Source of the DNA: Pseudomonas sp. C1C7
GTDB taxonomy: Bacteria > Pseudomonadota > Gammaproteobacteria > Pseudomonadales > Pseudomonadaceae
Assembly (NCBI RefSeq): GCF_013359595.1
Contig: NZ_JABFMP010000019.1
Coordinates: 62,001-126,000, forward strand
Length of the DNA: 64,000 bases
Reading direction: 5' to 3'
The notes beneath the pieces are model-generated. The model was not told the DNA's origin and ran no database searches. It saw only the letters and a program-made list of their open reading frames with translations. Position numbers and translations under genes: made by a program. The first letter of the stretch is position 1; each line of letters opens with the position of its first letter. Of the stretch, positions 50,888-60,823 are shown piece by piece.

Positions 50888-50966
50888 AAAAGATCGCAGC
50901 CTTCGGCAGCTCCTACACGGGATTTCCGCGTTCCCTTGCAGGAGCTGCCGAAGGCTGCGATCTTTT
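50888..50966. repeat. REP-like inverted repeat, TGTAGGAG/GATC type
   Basis: AAAAGATCGCAGCCTTCGGC(AGCTCCTACA) and (TGCAGGAGCT)GCCGAAGGCTGCGATCTTTT. It lies between the candidate enhancer sites. Confidence 0.9.
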
Positions 50967-50979
50967 CGCTCCAAAAAAA

Positions 50980-50993
50980 TCTCCAAACGGAGA
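50980..50993. promoter_or_regulatory. third TCTC/GAGA dyad
   Basis: TCTCC-AAAC-GGAGA, with the same 4-base spacer as the dyad at 50857. Confidence 0.5.
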
Positions 50994-51056
50994 CACAAAT
51001 CTCGCAACAATCCCCACCAATAAAATTAAACCCTTATATTTCAATAATTTACGATT

Positions 51057-51074
51057 TTGGCATAGATCTCGCTA
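51057..51074 (+). promoter_or_regulatory. sigma54 (-24/-12) promoter of the hydroxybutyrate genes
   Basis: TTGGCATAGATCTCGCTA: GG at 51059-51060 and GC at 51071-51072 with the exact ten-base spacing of -24/-12 elements. It is 58 bp before the permease start, and the gene before it encodes a sigma54 activator. Confidence 0.75.
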
Positions 51075-51131
51075 TAGCCCCCTCCTACAAAGCTTCACCT
51101 ATACAAAAATAACAATCCCAGGAGACACACC

Positions 51132-52523
51132 ATGAGTGTGATCATTGCCTTGGCGGCCCTCGCGCTGCTGATGCTGGCTGCTTACCGCGGCTATAGCGTT
51201 ATCCTTTTTGCTCCAATCGCCGCTCTCGGCGCCGTTCTGCTCACCGACCCTTCCGCCGTTGCGCCCGCCTTCACCGGGGTGTTCATGGAGAAGATGGTCG
51301 GGTTCATCAAGTTGTATTTCCCGGTGTTCCTGCTCGGTGCGGTGTTCGGCAAGTTGATCGAGTTGTCGGGTTTCTCGCGCTCCATCGTCGCTGCGGCCAT
51401 TCGTTTGCTGGGCACCCGCCAGGCGATGCTGGTGATCGTGCTGGTCTGCGCCCTGCTCACCTATGGCGGCGTGTCGCTGTTCGTCGTGGTGTTCGCGGTC
51501 TATCCGTTTGCCGCCGAGATGTTCCGCCAGAGCAATATTCCCAAGCGCCTGATTCCGGCGACCATCGCCCTGGGCGCGTTCTCGTTCACCATGGACGCCC
51601 TGCCCGGCACCCCGCAGATCCAGAACATCATTCCCAGCACCTTCTTCAACACCACCGCCTGGGCGGCGCCCTGGTTGGGTGTGATCGGCACGATCTTCGT
51701 GTTTTGCGCCGGGATGCTATTTCTCCAGCGCCAGCGCAACAAGGCCCAGCGTGCGGGTGAAGGTTATGGCACGCAGCTGCGCAACGAGCCGGAAACCGCT
51801 GCCGACCTGAAGCTGCCCAATCCCTGGATCGCCCTGTCGCCGTTGCTGGCCGTGGGCATCATGAACCTGCTGTTCACCCAGTGGATTCCGCAGTGGTATG
51901 GCAAGACCCACAGCCTGGCCCTGCCGGGGATGGCCGCGCCGGTCACCACCGAGATCGCCAAGCTCACTGCCATTTGGGCGGTTCAGGCCGCGTTGCTGGT
52001 GGGCATTCTCATGGTGCTGGCGTTCGGCTTCACGGCGATCAAGAGCAAACTGGCCGAAGGCAGTAAAAGCGCGGTCAGCGGTGCGCTGCTGGCGGCGATG
52101 AACACGGCGTCGGAATACGGCTTCGGTGCGGTGATCGCCTCGCTGCCAGGCTTTCTGGTGCTGGCCGACTGGCTCAAGAGCATTCCCAACCCGCTGGTCA
52201 ACGAAGCGATTACCGTGACGTTGCTGGCCGGTATCACCGGTTCCGCCTCGGGTGGCATGAGCATCGCCCTGGCGGCGATGTCCGAGCAGTTCATCGCCGC
52301 TGCCCACGCCGCGAACATTCCGCTGGAAGTGCTGCACCGCGTGGCCGCGATGGCCAGTGGCGGCATGGACACCCTGCCGCACAACGGCGCGGTGATCACC
52401 TTGCTGGCGGTCACCGGCCTGACCCATCGCGAAGCTTACAAAGACATTTTCTGTATTACGCTGATCAAGACCCTCGCGGTTTTCGTGGTGATCGGCACTT
52501 TCTACGCCACTGGCATTGTGTGA
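51132..52523 (+). CDS. GntP-family permease (probable D-3-hydroxybutyrate transporter)
   Basis: A 463-residue inner-membrane transporter with about 12-14 hydrophobic segments ('SVIIALAALALLMLAAYRGY' at the start; 'GKLIELSGFSRSIVAAAIRL' and 'ITGSASGGMSIALAAMSEQF' are GntP-like). The substrate is inferred from the adjacent 3-hydroxybutyrate dehydrogenase and the sigma54 activator. AGGAGA stands before ATG 51132. Confidence 0.88.
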   Translation: MSVIIALAALALLMLAAYRGYSVILFAPIAALGAVLLTDPSAVAPAFTGVFMEKMVGFIKLYFPVFLLGAVFGKLIELSGFSRSIVAAAIRLLGTRQAMLVIVLVCALLTYGGVSLFVVVFAVYPFAAEMFRQSNIPKRLIPATIALGAFSFTMDALPGTPQIQNIIPSTFFNTTAWAAPWLGVIGTIFVFCAGMLFLQRQRNKAQRAGEGYGTQLRNEPETAADLKLPNPWIALSPLLAVGIMNLLFTQWIPQWYGKTHSLALPGMAAPVTTEIAKLTAIWAVQAALLVGILMVLAFGFTAIKSKLAEGSKSAVSGALLAAMNTASEYGFGAVIASLPGFLVLADWLKSIPNPLVNEAITVTLLAGITGSASGGMSIALAAMSEQFIAAAHAANIPLEVLHRVAAMASGGMDTLPHNGAVITLLAVTGLTHREAYKDIFCITLIKTLAVFVVIGTFYATGIV

Positions 52524-52530
52524 GGTATTC

Positions 52531-53316
52531 ATGACGACTCTTTCAGGCAAGACCGCTCTGGTCACCGGTTCCACCAGCGGCATCGGCTTGGGGATTGCCC
52601 TGAGCCTGGCCAAGGCCGGCGCCAATGTGGTCCTCAACGGTTTCGGCGATGCGTCGAAAGTGATCGCCGAGGTCGCGCAGCTCAATAAAGAAAGCGGCGG
52701 CAAGGTCGGCCATCACCCCGCCGATGTCAGCGATCCGGCGCAGATCGCCGACATGATCGCCTACGTCGAGCGTGAGTTCGGCGGCGTCGACATTCTGGTG
52801 AACAACGCCGGCATCCAGCACGTGGCGCCGGTGGACGAGTTTCCGGTGGAGCGCTGGGATTCGATCATCGCGATCAACCTGTCGTCGGTGTTCCACAGCA
52901 CCCGCCTGAGCCTGCCGGGTATGCGCGCCAAGGGCTGGGGCCGGGTGATCAACATTGCATCGGTGCATGGTCTGGTGGGGTCGACCGGCAAGGCGGCTTA
53001 TGTGGCGGCCAAGCATGGGGTGATCGGGTTGACCAAGGTGGTTGCGCTGGAAACCGCGACCAGCCATGTCACCTGCAATGCGATTTGCCCGGGCTGGGTG
53101 TTGACGCCGCTGGTGCAGAAGCAGATCGACGATCGCGCCGCGACCGGGATCGATCCGCAGCAGGCGCAGCATGACTTGCTGGCCGAGAAACAGCCGTCGC
53201 TGGAGTTCGTCACGCCGCCGCAGCTGGGTGAGCTGGTGCTGTTTCTGTGCAGCGAGGCCGGGAGCCAGGTGCGCGGGGCGGCGTGGAATGTGGATGGTGG
53301 GTGGTTGGCGCAGTAA
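52531..53316 (+). CDS. bdhA: 3-hydroxybutyrate dehydrogenase
   Basis: A 261-residue short-chain dehydrogenase oxidising D-3-hydroxybutyrate to acetoacetate with NAD. Rossmann motif 'ALVTGSTSGIGLGIALSLA', 'DILVNNAGIQHVAPV', catalytic Ser in 'INIASVHGLVGS', Tyr/Lys in 'KAAYVAAKHGVIG', and the family-typical 'AICPGWVLTPLVQKQI'. Start ATG 52531 (GAGG before it), seven bases after the permease stop. Confidence 0.93.
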   Translation: MTTLSGKTALVTGSTSGIGLGIALSLAKAGANVVLNGFGDASKVIAEVAQLNKESGGKVGHHPADVSDPAQIADMIAYVEREFGGVDILVNNAGIQHVAPVDEFPVERWDSIIAINLSSVFHSTRLSLPGMRAKGWGRVINIASVHGLVGSTGKAAYVAAKHGVIGLTKVVALETATSHVTCNAICPGWVLTPLVQKQIDDRAATGIDPQQAQHDLLAEKQPSLEFVTPPQLGELVLFLCSEAGSQVRGAAWNVDGGWLAQ

Positions 53317-53343
53317 GCAGCCGCCGGACCGCGTTATCGTTCA

Positions 53344-53431
53344 TCGCGGGCAAGCCACGCTCCCACAGGATTTGTGTCGTACCCATATTCGACACCCGGC
53401 ACAACCCTGTGGGAGCGTGGCTTGCCCGCGA
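53344..53431. repeat. REP-like inverted repeat, perfect 26-bp arms
   Basis: TCGCGGGCAAGCCACGCTCC(CACAGG) and (CCTGTG)GGAGCGTGGCTTGCCCGCGA between bdhA and the acetoacetyl-CoA synthetase gene. Confidence 0.9.
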
Positions 53432-53469
53432 TCGAGTGCGCAGCACTCGCCAACAATAAGAGGCAAATC

Positions 53470-55425
<1,956 letters not shown>

Positions 55426-55438
55426 CGCATTTCCCCCG

Positions 55439-55526
55439 TGTAGGAGCTGCCGCAGGCTGCGATCCTTTGATTTTGTTTTTTAAAAGTTCAAGATCAAAAG
55501 ATCGCAGCCTGCGGTAGCTCCTACAG
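55439..55526. repeat. REP-like inverted repeat, TGTAGGAG/GATC type
   Basis: TGTAGGAGCTGCCGCAGGCT(GCGATC) and (GATCGC)AGCCTGCGGTAGCTCCTACA, between convergent genes. Confidence 0.9.
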
Positions 55527-55537
55527 GGGGGATAGAG

Positions 55538-56629
55538 TCAATCTACCAGGCCCCAATCGCCGGGAGTGGATTCGCTGTGCAACTTCAGCCGCAGGCGCAA
55601 ATTGTTGGCGGAGTCCGCATTTTTGAGCGCCTCGTCAGCGGTGATCGCCCCCTCCACCACCAACCCGTACAACGCCGCATCAAACGTCTGCATCCCCTGC
55701 GCCTCGGACTTCTCCATGATTTCCTTGAGTTCGCCCAAGCGATTGTGGCGAATCAGATCGCCGACGGTCGGCGTCCCCAGCAGCACCTCCACCGCCACCC
55801 GCCGTCCACCGTCGACCGAGCGCACCAGTCGCTGGGACACGAACGCCTTGAGGTTGTTGCCCAGGTCGTTGAGCAACTGCCCCCGCCGCTCCTCGGGGAA
55901 GAAATTGATCACCCGATCCAGCGCCTGGCTGGCGTTGTGAGCGTGCAAGGTGGAGATCACCAGATGCCCGGTATCGGCGAAGGCCAGCGCGTGTTCCATG
56001 GTTTCGCGGTCGCGGATTTCGCCGATCAGCACCACGTCCGGCGCCTGGCGCAACGTGTTCTTCAGGGCCATGTGAAAGCTTCGGGTGTCCACGCCCACTT
56101 CACGCTGATTGATGATCGAATGCTTGTGCCGATGGATGAACTCGATCGGGTCCTCGATAGTGACGATGTGCCCGCGGCTGTGTCGGTTGCGGTAATCGAT
56201 CAGGGCCGCCAGCGACGTTGACTTGCCGGAGCCGGTGGCACCGACGAACAGCATCAGCCCTTGCTTGAGCATGACCGTCTTGAGCAGCACCGGCGGCATC
56301 TTCAGGTCTTCATAGCGCGGAATGTCGAGCTTGACGTTGCGTATCACCATTGACACGTCATTGCGCTGCTTGAAGATATTGACCCGAAAACGCCCGACCC
56401 CGGTCACGGACATCGCCAGGTTCATTTCCAGTTCACGATCGAACTCGAGGCGCTGTTCGGCGTCCATGATAGAGGTAGCCATGACGGCAATTTCCCCCGG
56501 TTTGAACGCTTGCTCCGACAGCGGTGTAAGCACACCTTCAAAGCGCGCACTGGGTGGCGCGCCGGTAGACAGATAAAGGTCGGATCCATCCTGGCTGGCC
56601 AGTCTTTTTAATAACGCATCGATTTCCAT
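55538..56629 (-). CDS. PilT/PilU-family pilus retraction ATPase (PilU-like)
   Basis: A 363-residue hexameric ATPase of the type IV pilus retraction family. Walker A 'FVGATGSGKSTSLAALI', Asp box 'IVTIEDPIEFIHRHKHSI', Walker B 'APDVVLIGEIRDRETMEHAL', His box 'HLVISTLHAHNASQ'. The C-terminal 'GMQTFDAALYGLVVEGAITA' and 'ALKNADSANNLRLRLKLHSES' resemble PilU more than PilT, but the protein is about 20 residues shorter than PilU as I remember it. It is not next to pilT, so it may be a stand-alone paralogue. Start ATG 56629; the site before it is weak. Confidence 0.88.
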   Translation of the reverse strand: MEIDALLKRLASQDGSDLYLSTGAPPSARFEGVLTPLSEQAFKPGEIAVMATSIMDAEQRLEFDRELEMNLAMSVTGVGRFRVNIFKQRNDVSMVIRNVKLDIPRYEDLKMPPVLLKTVMLKQGLMLFVGATGSGKSTSLAALIDYRNRHSRGHIVTIEDPIEFIHRHKHSIINQREVGVDTRSFHMALKNTLRQAPDVVLIGEIRDRETMEHALAFADTGHLVISTLHAHNASQALDRVINFFPEERRGQLLNDLGNNLKAFVSQRLVRSVDGGRRVAVEVLLGTPTVGDLIRHNRLGELKEIMEKSEAQGMQTFDAALYGLVVEGAITADEALKNADSANNLRLRLKLHSESTPGDWGLVD

Positions 56630-56730
56630 GGCAAAAAGCACCCGCGAAGCATTCAATTGAAAGAAACGACCCGGATCGGATCGCAGCGAACACCGCTCGA
56701 TAACAGAGTAGACGCCTCTAAACCGGCCAT

Positions 56731-56764
56731 TGTTCAGATACAGTGTTCAGATACATTGTTCAGG
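56731..56764 (+). repeat. three direct repeats, 13-bp period
   Basis: TGTTCAGATACA at 56731 and 56744, and TGTTCAGG at 56757, all with a 13-bp period, immediately upstream of the histidine kinase start (56773). Could be regulator half-sites or slipped-strand duplication. Confidence 0.6.
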
Positions 56765-56772
56765 AAACCTCG

Positions 56773-59307
56773 ATGAGTGCAGCACCGACCGCCAGCGATG
56801 CCCAAGCCCTGATTGCCCGGCTCGACTGGGCGAACAGCCCGTTGGGCGACGCCAGCACCTGGCCGCAGAGCCTGCGCACCGCCGTGGACATCGTGATTCA
56901 TTCGCCGATGCCCATGCTGCTGCTCTGGGGACCGCAACTGACCCAGATCTACAACGACGGCTTCGCCCTGCTCTCCGGCAGCAAGCATCCGCACGCTTTC
57001 GGACAGCCGACGCACCTGATCTGGCCAGAACTTCGAGACTTCGCCGACCCCATTTACAGCGCCGTCCTACAAGGCCAGGTGCGCAGCTACAGCGAACAGC
57101 GCTTCACCCTGCAGCGTGACGGCAAGGATTCCGACTTCTGGCTCGACCTGACCTACAGCCCCATCCGCGACGAAAGGGCCGAGGTCGCCGGGATTCTGGT
57201 CACCGCCATCGAAACCAACGAGCGCCGGCGCATTGCCCTCGAACTGGAGCAGCGCTCGGCCGCCAGCCTCAAGGCGCAACGGGAAACCGAGGAACGCCTG
57301 CAACTGGCCCTGGCCGCCACCGACGCGGTGGGCACCTGGGACTGGGACATCGGCGAGGACCGCTTCATTGCCGACGCGCGTTTTGCGCAATTGCACGGCA
57401 TCGATCCCGCCATGGCCGGACAATTGCCGATCAGCGCTTACCTGCACGCGGTCCACCCCGAGGACCGCGCCCTGGTCGCCCACGGCATCAAGCGCTGCAT
57501 TACCGAAGGCAGCGAATACGCCGAAGAATATCGTCTGCAGTCCGATGGGCAACTGCGCTGGGTGTTCGCCCGCGGGCGCTGCTACAAGGATCACCACGAT
57601 CGACCGATCCGTTTCCTCGGCGCCGCCCTGGACCTGACCGAACGCAAGAACACCGAGCAGGCGCTGCGCCAGAGCCAGACCGAGCTGCAGCTGATCATCA
57701 ACGCCATGCCGATCCTGATCAGCTACGTCGACCGCGAGGAACGCTTTCGCCTGAACAACTCCGCCTATCTGGACTGGTACGGCCTGACACCTCAGGAACT
57801 CTACGGCCGAACCGTGCGCGAGGTGCTCGGTGACGAGGCTTACGCATTGCGCGCCGAGCACATTGCCCAGGCGCTGTCCGGCAGGCCCTGTTGCTTCAGC
57901 ATCAACACCCCGCACCGTGACGGCAGCATCCGCCACGCGTTGATGAATTACCTGCCGCGCCATGGAGCGGACGGTGCGGTGAATGGCTTCTACATCTTTG
58001 TGATCGACGAGACCGAGCGCAAACACACCGAAGAAGCCCTGCGCAATCTCAACGAAACCCTGGAAGAACGGGTCGCCGCCCGCACCCAGCAACTGGCCGA
58101 GACCAACCAGCGTCTGCAAAACGAGATGTTCGAGCGCGAACGCGCTGAAGACGCCCTGCGCCACGCGCAGAAAATGGAAGCGGTCGGCCAGCTCACCGGC
58201 GGCATCGCCCATGACTTCAACAACATGCTCACCGGGATCATCGGCAGCCTCGACCTGATGCAGCGCTACATCGCCGACGGGCGTATCGAGGAAATCGCCC
58301 GGTTTACCGAAGCGGCGGTGTCCTCGGCCAACCGTGCCGCCGCCCTCACCCATCGCCTGCTGGCGTTCTCCCGGCGCCAGTCGCTGGACCGCAAGCCGCT
58401 CAATGCCAACGACCTGATCCACTCGCTGGAAGACCTGTTCAGCCGCACCAAGGGCGACCACATCGTGCTCAAACTGCAACTGGCCGAGAATCTCTGGTCC
58501 GTCAGCACCGATGTCAGCCAGCTGGAAAACGCGCTGCTCAATCTGGTGATCAACGCCCGGGACGCGATGCCCGATGGCGGCGAACTGCGTATCGAAACCG
58601 CCAACGTCTATCTCGACGGCAGCGACGTCAACATCCTGGAGCCGGTCAAGGCCGGCGATTACCTGATGATTGCCGTCAGCGACAACGGCACCGGCATGAC
58701 GCCCAAGGTGCTGGCCAAGGCGTTCGATCCGTTTTTCACCACCAAGCCCATCGGCCAGGGCACTGGGCTGGGGTTGTCGATGATCTACGGGTTTGCCCAG
58801 CAATCGGGCGGCCACGTCAGCCTGTTCAGCATGCCCGGCCAGGGCACCAGCGTGCGCCTGTATCTGCCGCGCCTGCTTGAGGTGCAAGCGCAAGATGTGT
58901 TGTCGCCGGTGATCGGTGAGGTGCCGCCGGCGATTGCCGGGGAAACCGTGGTGCTGGTGGAGGACGATCCGGCGGTGCGCATGCTGGTGCTGAGCCTGCT
59001 CAAGGAGCTGGGTTATCGCGCCTTTGAGGCCGAAGACGCGAAAACCGCCCTGCCCTTGCTCGAATCGGACATGCGGGTCGACCTGCTGGTGACCGATGTC
59101 GGCCTGCCGGGCATGAATGGTCGGCAACTGGCGGAAATCGCCCGCCAGCACCGGCCGCGGATCAAGGTGCTGTTCATGACCGGTTATGCGCAGATGGCCG
59201 CGGAACGTGGAGGATTTCTCGAAGAAGGCATGGACATGGTGGCCAAGCCGTTTTCCATCGATCTGTTGGCCAACAAGATACGCACGATGATCGGCCAACC
59301 CGAGTGA
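56773..59307 (+). CDS. hybrid sensor histidine kinase with PAS domains
   Basis: An 844-residue cytoplasmic-looking hybrid kinase with no strong membrane segment. An N-terminal PAS-like domain (about 25-150), two further PAS/PAC units (about 180-300 and 305-420), a coiled-coil linker, HisKA with His480 ('GGIAHDFNNMLTG'), HATPase_c ('NLVINARDAMPDGG', 'DNGTGMTPKVLAKAFDPFF', 'GTGLGLSMIYGF') and a C-terminal receiver with Asp775 ('LLVTDVGLPGMNG'). No partner response regulator is next to it. AGGAAACC precedes ATG 56773, and a triple 13-bp repeat lies upstream. The signal is unknown; PAS domains suggest redox or small-ligand sensing. Confidence 0.93.
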   Translation: MSAAPTASDAQALIARLDWANSPLGDASTWPQSLRTAVDIVIHSPMPMLLLWGPQLTQIYNDGFALLSGSKHPHAFGQPTHLIWPELRDFADPIYSAVLQGQVRSYSEQRFTLQRDGKDSDFWLDLTYSPIRDERAEVAGILVTAIETNERRRIALELEQRSAASLKAQRETEERLQLALAATDAVGTWDWDIGEDRFIADARFAQLHGIDPAMAGQLPISAYLHAVHPEDRALVAHGIKRCITEGSEYAEEYRLQSDGQLRWVFARGRCYKDHHDRPIRFLGAALDLTERKNTEQALRQSQTELQLIINAMPILISYVDREERFRLNNSAYLDWYGLTPQELYGRTVREVLGDEAYALRAEHIAQALSGRPCCFSINTPHRDGSIRHALMNYLPRHGADGAVNGFYIFVIDETERKHTEEALRNLNETLEERVAARTQQLAETNQRLQNEMFERERAEDALRHAQKMEAVGQLTGGIAHDFNNMLTGIIGSLDLMQRYIADGRIEEIARFTEAAVSSANRAAALTHRLLAFSRRQSLDRKPLNANDLIHSLEDLFSRTKGDHIVLKLQLAENLWSVSTDVSQLENALLNLVINARDAMPDGGELRIETANVYLDGSDVNILEPVKAGDYLMIAVSDNGTGMTPKVLAKAFDPFFTTKPIGQGTGLGLSMIYGFAQQSGGHVSLFSMPGQGTSVRLYLPRLLEVQAQDVLSPVIGEVPPAIAGETVVLVEDDPAVRMLVLSLLKELGYRAFEAEDAKTALPLLESDMRVDLLVTDVGLPGMNGRQLAEIARQHRPRIKVLFMTGYAQMAAERGGFLEEGMDMVAKPFSIDLLANKIRTMIGQPE

Positions 59308-59361
59308 GTTAGGGCATAATCGCGCGCCCCGCCGTAAACCCAGTCAACAGGTAACTGCCCC

Positions 59362-59637
59362 ATGAAAGCTCAAGCCCGCCACATTCTGGTGAAAACCGCC
59401 GAAGAAGCCGAGCAGCTCAAGCAACGCATCGCCAAGGGCGAAGCATTCGATGTGCTCGCCAAGAAGTACTCCACCTGCCCGTCCGGCAAGCGCGGCGGCG
59501 ACCTGGGTGAAGTGCGGCCGGGGCAGATGGTCGGGGCGATCGATGCGGTGATCTTCAAGAAACCTCTGCGGGTGGTGCATGGGCCGATCAAGAGCAAGTT
59601 CGGGTATCACCTTGTTCAGGTGTTTTTCCGGGATTGA
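59362..59637 (+). CDS. parvulin-type peptidylprolyl isomerase (second copy)
   Basis: A 91-residue single-domain parvulin: 'KAQARHILVKTAEEAEQLKQ', 'FDVLAKKYSTCPSGKRGGDLG', 'VRPGQMVGAIDAVIF' and 'IKSKFGYHLVQVFFRD'. It parallels the gene at 43333 throughout but differs at many positions, so these are old paralogues, not a recent duplication. Cytoplasmic. Confidence 0.94.
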   Translation: MKAQARHILVKTAEEAEQLKQRIAKGEAFDVLAKKYSTCPSGKRGGDLGEVRPGQMVGAIDAVIFKKPLRVVHGPIKSKFGYHLVQVFFRD

Positions 59638-59657
59638 TGGGTTGGCCTGAAGGCCTC

Positions 59658-59748
59658 ATCGCTGGCAAGCCAGCTCCCACAGGATTTGTCGGCGCACCTG
59701 AAATCTGTGGCAACTCACAACCCCTGTGGGAGCGGGCTTGCCCGCGAT
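59658..59748. repeat. REP-like inverted repeat, GGCTTGCCCGCGA type
   Basis: ATCGCTGGCAAGCCAGCTCC(CACAGG) and (CCTGTG)GGAGCGGGCTTGCCCGCGAT; arms differ at a few positions. Confidence 0.85.
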
Positions 59749-59778
59749 CCGATGGCGCAGCCAGCGGCCATTCAACGC

Positions 59779-60696
59779 TTATCTTGGGATAAGTGCCCCA
59801 GGCACCTGAATCACCCGACTCGCCAACCGATGCCCCGCCTCTGCCGCCTCTACCGCACTGCCACCCTTGAGCCGGCTGGCCAGGTACGCCGCACTGAACG
59901 AATCCCCCGCCGCCGTGGTGTCCACCACCCGCTCGACCTTCTGCGCCAGCACTTCGAACGACTCGCCAGCACAACGAATCAGACAGGCCTCGGCGCCGCG
60001 CTTGAGCACCACTTCGGGCGTGCCAATCTGCTCGTAGGCCTCGAACACGGCATCACAATCGGCGAAATGGAACAGCGCCTGCTCGTCATCCACCGTCAAC
60101 AGCGCCAGGTCGACATGAGGCAACACGCTGCGATAAGCCGCCCGCGCTTCCTCGATCGAAGCCCACAGTCGTGGCCGGTAGTTGTTGTCGAAGACCACCC
60201 GCGCATTGCGCTGGCGGGCTTCGATCAGGGTTTGCAGCAGGCGCTCGCGGCCTTTCGCGCCGAGCACCGCCAGGGTGATGCCGCTGAAATACAGCACGTC
60301 GTAATCCGGCAGCGCCGCCAGGATCGGCTCGGCGGCCGGGGTGGTGAAGCAGTCGCGTACCGCCGCTTCGTTGCGCCAGTAAAGGAAACGACGCTCGCCC
60401 GCGGCGTCGGTCTGGATGCAATACAGCCCCGGCAGACGGCCGGGCAAACGCTGGACCATGCCCAGGCCGATGTTTTCAGCGGCCCAGCTCTGGCACATGG
60501 CGTCGCTGAAACTGTCATCGCCGAGGGCGGTGACGTAGTCCACGCTGCCGGCGCTGCCCAGCTCGCGGGACAGGTAGACGGCGGTGTTCAGGGTATCGCC
60601 GCCGAAGCTCTGTTGCAGACTGCCATCGGCGCGGTGCTGCAACTCGATCATGCATTCGCCGATCAGGGCGATGCGGGGGGTGTTGATGGTGTTCAT
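59779..60696 (-). CDS. kdgK: PfkB-family sugar kinase (2-keto-3-deoxygluconate kinase type)
   Basis: A 305-residue ribokinase/PfkB-family kinase: 'IALIGECMIELQHRADGSLQ', 'FGGDTLNTAVYLSRELG' (substrate site), and the ATP/anion-hole motif 'DTTAAGDSFSAAYLASRL' with the catalytic Asp. The N-terminal 'GECMIEL' and 'FGGDTLNTA' point to 2-dehydro-3-deoxygluconokinase. Start ATG 60696. Downstream of an amino-acid deaminase gene and separated from it by a REP element; the metabolic link is not obvious. Confidence 0.88.
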   Translation of the reverse strand: MNTINTPRIALIGECMIELQHRADGSLQQSFGGDTLNTAVYLSRELGSAGSVDYVTALGDDSFSDAMCQSWAAENIGLGMVQRLPGRLPGLYCIQTDAAGERRFLYWRNEAAVRDCFTTPAAEPILAALPDYDVLYFSGITLAVLGAKGRERLLQTLIEARQRNARVVFDNNYRPRLWASIEEARAAYRSVLPHVDLALLTVDDEQALFHFADCDAVFEAYEQIGTPEVVLKRGAEACLIRCAGESFEVLAQKVERVVDTTAAGDSFSAAYLASRLKGGSAVEAAEAGHRLASRVIQVPGALIPR

Positions 60697-60737
60697 CTGT
60701 GGAGTCTCTGGTGTTGCGGTGGTGTCTGGGCGGGCGT

Positions 60738-60802
60738 CTTCGCGGGCAAGCCTCGCTCCTGCAGGTTGGTGTGATCCGTAGGAGCGAGGCTTGCCCGCGA
60801 AG
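60738..60802. repeat. REP-like inverted repeat, perfect 23-bp arms
   Basis: CTTCGCGGGCAAGCCTCGCT(CCT) and (AGG)AGCGAGGCTTGCCCGCGAAG between kdgK and the deaminase gene. Confidence 0.9.
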
Positions 60803-60823
60803 GCAGCAACTCGGGTTACGAAC

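Noticed and set aside
57067..59298. 743-codon open frame opposite the hybrid kinase
   Set aside because: Shadow of the kinase gene; all domain motifs are on the plus strand.
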